From Symsagittifera roscoffensis (Eukaryota; Xenacoelomorpha; Acoela; Convolutidae), in NCBI RefSeq assembly GCF_963678635.1, contig NC_087069.1:54976928-55040927 (forward strand): a stretch of DNA of 64,000 nucleotides. The letters are read 5' to 3'. Position 1 is the first letter of the stretch. Each line of letters opens with the position of its first letter. Below are positions 59,051 through 64,000 of this stretch, one piece after another. Position numbers and translations under genes: made by a program. The notes under the pieces were generated by a model. The model was not told the DNA's origin. It was given only the letters and a program-made list of their open reading frames with translations, and ran no database searches.

Positions 59051-59251
59051 CTAATCAAGATTACAATCACTTCTATTGCTTACGTATTTTTGTTCAATTT
59101 GTTCTTTTTTTACTCTCATTTTTAAGCTGTTGCCCAAAATTTTCCCATTTGTCTTGATTGGGAGCTTAGGAATGAATTTTTTACAAGTAGATTGGATACC
59201 TATTAGGAGCAGTGAAAAGCAATCATTCACACCCTCAGTATCCTTTTTCAA
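59051..59251 (-). pseudogene. Possible upstream part of the same LINE
   Basis: A 66-codon minus-strand frame, polar and Lys-rich (FIPKLPIKTNGKILGNSLK), lies about 450 bp upstream of the RT core. This is where LINE ORF2 proteins have a Lys-rich segment between endonuclease and RT. Assigned by position and composition only. Confidence 0.25.
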
Positions 59252-59264
59252 CTCAAAATTTTAA

Positions 59265-60521
59265 GTGGTCTGCCACAACGCAAAATTGAATTTCAGCAAA
59301 GTTTGATGGTTCTACGCAAGGTTCCGGTTATCTTAAAATTCAAGATTATGTTTTTCAGCAAAAGTTTGTCTTCATTACGAAAAAGTGCTTCAATTTCTCG
59401 ACACACAATTATTCATGTCTCTTTTTACAATGTGCATACCTCCAATTTGCCTTCTCAACTCGAACAGATAAGCTTGTAATTGATCCAGAAACTTACAATT
59501 ATTCATTTGAGGTACTTTATAGACAACAATTAGAACAATTTTATCTTCACCGTTTTCCAAAACAAAAGTTAAAAATTCTTCCTTTTATTGGCCATTATCT
59601 TTTTACATTATGATTTTTTATATTAGTTGCTCATTTTTTTAGAAGCATTTTTTGTATTTTTAACCAGCTTTAATTAACTTTGAAGTGTTTTGATCAACAA
59701 ACTGCTGAGACATGCAATCTGATTCTAGAAAAAAAATTTCTTACTTCAGCCTGTTTTGTTTTTTTTTTGAAAATTCAATTAATTTGTTTCTTATTTTTCT
59801 CAACCATCTTTTCTGAAAATTGCAACTATGAATTTTTATTCAGTTTCATACTTCTCATTCCTGTTGCTGAAAGTGGCAATCAGGAAAAGATATTTACTTT
59901 TGGACGAGCTTAATTGCTGAAAATCGAAAGTGCACTCAGAAGTGCTAATTAATGAAGTTAGAAGAAAAAGAAAACTAAGAATTGAGGTTACACAATTTTT
60001 AAGAACTATGATTCAGTTGAAAAAAATTTGTTTATGATGGCTTTTTAGTTAAAAAAAAGAAGAAAACTAAAATAAAGAATTTAAAAGAAAAAAGACAATA
60101 AACTTGGAAAGTAGTTGCTGAGAACTTCAAACAGTCTTCACCCTTTTTGCATTTTTCTTGTCTATTTTGTATTAAAGATCATTGAGTTGTTTTGAAACTG
60201 AAGTTTAGTTCCGTTAGTTTTGTAACTTGTCTTTTGTACGATGTCTTTCAAACTACACTAGAAAAAAAAAAGAAAAAAGGAGTCATTCGCCTCTAAGGAG
60301 AATATGGAAAAAATAGATAGTGAGAAAACGACAAATTTTCGAAAATAAATAGTTTACTCTGAAGAACTAACGTTTTTGCTAGCTCAACAGATGTGAATTT
60401 AATAGCTACATTAAGTTTTATAACTCAAAATTTAGAGTTCTGAGCTATTGCTCCCATCTTCACAATTAGAGTTTATTACAGAGTTCAGGTACTTTACGTT
60501 TTCGCGTTCAAACTTAGAGAG
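59265..60521. other. AT-rich spacer, no gene seen
   Basis: T-rich frames up to 77 codons (plus 59680-59913) are hydrophobic by composition and have no start context or splice support. Confidence 0.5.
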
Positions 60522-60704
60522 CTACCATACAGTTTCATGATTCTCCTCTTTTTTTTTCATTTGGGATGCACCGTGTTTTAAAAAGGTCGCCCTATTAGCC
60601 AAGGGTTGTTTTTCGATAGCATTTTCCATAGATTTTAAATCGTTCACATCGTCTACTTTTTCATAACGAACTTGCTCACTGTCATTTTTACACAAAACCA
60701 ACAC
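60522..60704 (-). CDS. Possible small exon, unknown protein
   Basis: 60 codons of balanced, charged sequence (EQVRYEKVDDVNDLKSMENA ... KQPLANRATFLKHG) end at a TAG. An upstream TGA closes the frame, so an acceptor (for example AAATGACAG near 60678) would be needed. It is placed 290 bp downstream of the next minus-strand frame and may belong to the same gene, but the phases I tried do not join cleanly. Confidence 0.3.
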   Translation of the reverse strand: MLVLCKNDSEQVRYEKVDDVNDLKSMENAIEKQPLANRATFLKHGASQMKKKEENHETVW

Positions 60705-60996
60705 GCTTCATTTCCAGGAAGATCTAATGAAATAATTTTTGATTGCCTTTTGGTTTATGTTTGATTCACTAGGAGGGAGATGCTCGTTCATGTATATTTA
60801 TTTCCCATTCAAATTGTTGCGTTTATGGTTCAATTTTTTTTGTAGCCTGTTAATTGCTAATTTGTCCTCCAATCCGACAAATTTTATATTCACCGTACAG
60901 GCAATCCAAAAGGTAGACTTTCAGTACCCAGCATAATGTGGTACGCACTCAATGAGCTCTCCGTAACTTATGTGTATCCCAATTATAGGAAAAACC

Positions 60997-61278
60997 CTAG
61001 CACATCACCAATAAGTTTTCTTTTTGATAAAAATCACCCGAACATGTTCTCAGATTAAATGCAGGATTTTTGATTAGGATGGAATCCTTACTGGTATAAA
61101 GTTTCTGTATCCTCAACTGTTCGTTTAATTTATTATAAATAGTTTGCAAGTCGCTCGCCTTTTCAGCAAGTTCACTCTTACCAGAAACCAAGTTGTTTGC
61201 CATCGGCAGCAACGCCTCTCTGACATTCTTATCTGTAAACTGATTGATGATATCATTCATCTGCTGTGGAATATCCAT
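60997..61278 (-). CDS. Possible first or internal exon, helical unknown protein
   Basis: The frame opens with ATG (MDIPQQMNDIINQFTDKNV). It reads as an amphipathic helix (ELAEKASDLQTIYNKLNEQL) and then ILIKNPAFNLRTCSG, followed by candidate donor GTGATT. A pyrimidine tract and CCACAG occur around the ATG, so it could also be internal, starting at QMND. Composition is unlike the surrounding non-coding DNA. I recognise no family. Confidence 0.4.
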   Translation of the reverse strand: MDIPQQMNDIINQFTDKNVREALLPMANNLVSGKSELAEKASDLQTIYNKLNEQLRIQKLYTSKDSILIKNPAFNLRTCSGDFYQKENLLVMC

Positions 61279-62288
61279 GATAAACAGAAAAATCTTTTTA
61301 ATTTAATAAATAATGAAAATTGAATCCAATGAAATGGTGTTTTGTTAATTCAAACTACGAAATCGGCCGTTCAAAGTTTTTAGAAAGGAAGTTTGTTTTT
61401 GAAGGTCAAGAAAAAAGCAAATGTTTCTCAGCTATCTTTCATTCTTTCTTTTTGTTTGTGGTCGCATGTGCAGAAAAAATTTTTAGACGTAATTTGAACC
61501 CAAAAGACCTTTTCTGCACATGCGATTAACAATTTTATTTATCATATGATAACTTTTATGAAAACTTAAGTACAAGAACAACGGTTTACTTAGTTTGTTC
61601 TGGTTTTATAAATTCAAAAAATTACCTGATGACCTGCAATCAGGTCAAAATTTTGAACTGCTTCAATTAGACTTTTTCAGCTGGTCCATGTATGTTTTTC
61701 ATACCCTCGTATAGGATTGAGACAGTTCTCGGGTTTTACATACTCCAAAACTTGACCATCATCATAAAGTTGAATGGCGTTATTTTTTTCTTGTTTTAGT
61801 TTTGTTTTTGATTTTTCACAGTTTTCGATAACTATTTTGTGCATATTTGAGAGATCAAGATTCAGCCGAAGAGACCAAACCTTGGTGGGGGTTAAGTTGG
61901 GGGGGGGGGGGGTTTGGTCAAAATTGCTGTTTTTGGGCACTTTTTGGAAAAATACTAGATATTGGCCGCCCCTGGATGAACGTGTTTATTCAATTTGTGC
62001 AGAAATTTGCAAACAAAAGAGTCATTATTTACAAAGCATAGTCAGTTTTCATCGATTTTATGTTCAAAAAATAATCAGTTTTATTGAAAACAAAAATGTA
62101 TTATAATCGATTATAATGGATTATAATGGATATAAACTGTTTCAAAAATAATCGATTAAAACAGATTAAACATCGATCAAGGGGTCTAAATATGCCATGA
62201 TAATCAATTATAAAGACAACATTTTAGGCAATGAAAATCCATTATAATCGATTATTACCCATTGAACTTCGGTGCGTGGTTTATAAGC

Positions 62289-62519
62289 TCAAAAAATTAC
62301 CTGGTGACTTCCAATGAGGTCAAATTTTTGAACTGCTTCAATTATGCTTTTGCAGCTGGTCCAGGTACATTTTTTATACCCTCGTATAGGATTGAGACAG
62401 TTCTCGGTTACTACATACTCCAAAACTTGACCATCCTTATAGAGTTGAAGGGCGTTATTTTTTTCCTGTTCCAGTTTTCTTTTTGACTTTTGACAGATTT
62501 CGATAAATGTTTCGTGCAA
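62289..62519 (-). CDS. Exon-like frame of array unit 2
   Basis: It reads HETFIEICQKSKRKLEQEKN through GQVLEYVVTENCLNPIRGY and CTWTSCKS to FDLIGSHQ, then a CAG/GTAATT-type donor. Open throughout. The first part is a charged helix; two Cys flank a conserved Asn-Pro-Ile-Arg-Gly. No in-phase acceptor is obvious, so whether it is spliced into a product is uncertain. Confidence 0.3.
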   Translation of the reverse strand: MHETFIEICQKSKRKLEQEKNNALQLYKDGQVLEYVVTENCLNPIRGYKKCTWTSCKSIIEAVQKFDLIGSHQVIF

Positions 62520-63593
62520 ACTTGAGAGATCAGGATTCAGCCGAAGAGACCAAACTGGTCAAAACTGGGGCGAGGAACTGGTCAAAATTGCTGCTTTTGG
62601 GCACTTTTTGGAAAATTACTAGATATTGGCCGCCCCCGGATGAACGTGTTTGTTCGATTTTTGCAGAAATTTGCAAAAATAGAGTCAATATTTACAGAAC
62701 ATAGTCAGTTTTCATCGATTTTATGTTCAAAAAATAATCAATTTTTTTGAAAACAAAAATGTATTATAATCGATTATAATGTTTTATGATGGATATAAAA
62801 TGTTTCAAAAATAATCGGTTAAAACAGATTAAAAATCGATCACGGGGTCTAAATATGCCATGATAATCGATTATACAGACAACATTTTAGGCAATGAAAA
62901 TCCCTTGTAATCGATTATTACTCATGAAACTTCGGTGCGCGCTTTATAAGCTCAAAAAATTACTTGGTGACTTCCAATCAGGTCAAATTTTTGAACTGCT
63001 TCAATTATGCTTTTGCAGCTGGTCCAGGTACATTTTTCATACCCTCGTATAGGATTGAGACAGTTCTCGGGTACTACATACTCCAAAACTTGACCATCAT
63101 TATAGAGTTGAATGGCGTTATTTTTTTTCCTGTTCCAGTTTTCTTTTTGATTTTTGACAGATTTCGATAAATGTTTCGTGCAAACTTGAGAGATCAGGAT
63201 TCAGCCGAAGAGACCAAACTGGTCAAAACTGGGGTGAGGAACTGGTCAAAAATGCTGTTTTTAAGCACTTTTTGGAAAATTACTAGATATTGGCCGCCCC
63301 TGGATGAACGTGTTTGTTAGATTTTTTGCAGAAATTTGTAAAAATTAGAGTCGTTATTTACAAAATTTATTCAGTTTTCATCGATTTTATTTTCAAAAAA
63401 TAATAAATTATATTGAAAACAAAAATGGATTATAATGGATTTAAAGGTTTCAAAAATAATCGATTAAAATAGATTAAAAATCAATAACGTGGTCTAAATA
63501 TGCCATGATAATCGATTATATAGACACATTTAGGCAATAAAATCCATTATACTCGATTATTACCCATGAAACTTCGGTGCGCGGTTTATAAGC

Positions 63594-63905
63594 TCAAAAA
63601 GTTACCTGGTGGCTTCCAATCAGGTCAAAATTTTGAACTGCTTCAACTAGACTTTTGCAGCTGGTCCATGTATATTTTTCATACCCTCGTATAGGATTGA
63701 GACAGTTCTCGGGTTTTACATACTCCAAAACTTGACCATCATTATGAAGTTGAGTGGCGTTATTTTTTTCTTGTTCCATTTTTGTTTTTGGTTTTTGACA
63801 GATTTCGATAACTGTTTCGTGCAAACTTGAGAGATCGGGATTCAGCCGAAGAGACCAAACGTTGGTAGGGGGGGTATGTTGGGGGGGGGCTGAGGAAGTG
63901 GTCAA
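63594..63905 (-). CDS. Exon-like frame of array unit 4
   Basis: Same module as unit 2 with about a dozen amino-acid differences (HETVIEICQKPKTKMEQEKN ... YVKPENCLNPIRGYEKYTW), open to the donor CAG/GTAACT. Units 1 and 3 are broken: unit 1 has Cys to stop (TGC to TGA) after TWTS, and unit 3 has an extra A in the A tract after CAGG that shifts the frame. Confidence 0.3.
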   Translation of the reverse strand: MTTSSAPPQHTPPTNVWSLRLNPDLSSLHETVIEICQKPKTKMEQEKNNATQLHNDGQVLEYVKPENCLNPIRGYEKYTWTSCKSLVEAVQNFDLIGSHQVTF

Positions 63906-64000
63906 AATTGCTGTTTTTGTGCACTTTTTGGAAAATTACTAGATATTGGCCGTTCATGGATGAACTTGTTTGTTCTATTTTTGCAGAAATTTGCAAACAA

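Larger units (their letters stand above)
61600..64000 (-). repeat. Tandem array of about 660-bp units, at least four, open to the right
   Basis: The anchor ATTACCTG recurs at 61621, 62296, 62959 and 63601 (spacing 675, 663 and 642 bp). Each unit contains an exon-like minus-strand frame and a G-rich or deleted stretch upstream of it. The common block ACTAGATATTGGCCGCCCC follows, then an AT-rich part full of AATCGATTATAAT-like palindromes. Neighbouring units are close to 90% similar by eye. The window ends inside the fourth unit. Confidence 0.85.

Overview
The window reads as animal (metazoan) nuclear DNA: AT-rich, GT-AG introns with pyrimidine-tract acceptors, and long gene-poor stretches filled with retrotransposon and foldback-element debris. 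I cannot name the species. Only two loci look like solid host genes. Everything was read by eye; no database search was run.

Layout. (1) 1-1.7 kb, + strand: the 3' end of a two-exon gene for a repetitive precursor with at least ten Lys-Arg-Gln (dibasic plus Gln) repeats and an N-glycosylation sequon in almost every repeat. (2) 2.7-11.7 kb: a mosaic of three repeat modules (A, B, C) in two to four copies. (3) 12.9-13.5 kb: a weak minus-strand gag relic. (4) 15.9-21.7 kb, minus strand: the best candidate for an undescribed system. It is a three-exon gene whose product would have a possible N-myristoylation site, a NERD (nuclease-related) domain with a substituted catalytic position, a complete superfamily 1 helicase core, and a C-terminal helical domain I do not recognise. 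A GTAAGT donor and a TTTACAG acceptor 1.96 kb apart join the helicase exon to the helical exon in phase. A paralogue of the last exon lies at 54.8-55.2 kb. (5) 17.6-18.0, 22.0-24.7 and 40.4-40.9 kb: foldback or long-inverted-repeat elements, two of them with hAT-like G-rich ends.

(6) 26.9-36.2 kb: a young minus-strand Ty3/gypsy element (intact 977-aa Gag-PR-RT-RNase H, no integrase, near-identical 207-bp LTRs, 4-bp target duplication GTAC) lies beside, and probably inside, an old minus-strand relic of a related element. (7) 43.8-53.6 kb, + strand: a full-length but decayed Ty3/gypsy copy with 254-bp LTRs, a 5-bp target duplication (AGCAG), a tandemly amplified 994-bp pol segment and an inverted RT fragment inside RNase H. 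In all three elements the gag ATG is formed by the last LTR base plus the first two bases of the tRNA primer-binding site, which fits a serine tRNA. (8) 55.7-59.3 kb: a direct repeat pair and minus-strand LINE reverse-transcriptase remnants. (9) 60.5-64.0 kb, minus strand: small exon-like ORFs, then at least four tandem units of about 660 bp, each carrying an exon-like ORF; the array runs off the window.

No rRNA, intact tRNA, CRISPR or bacterial-type operon was found.
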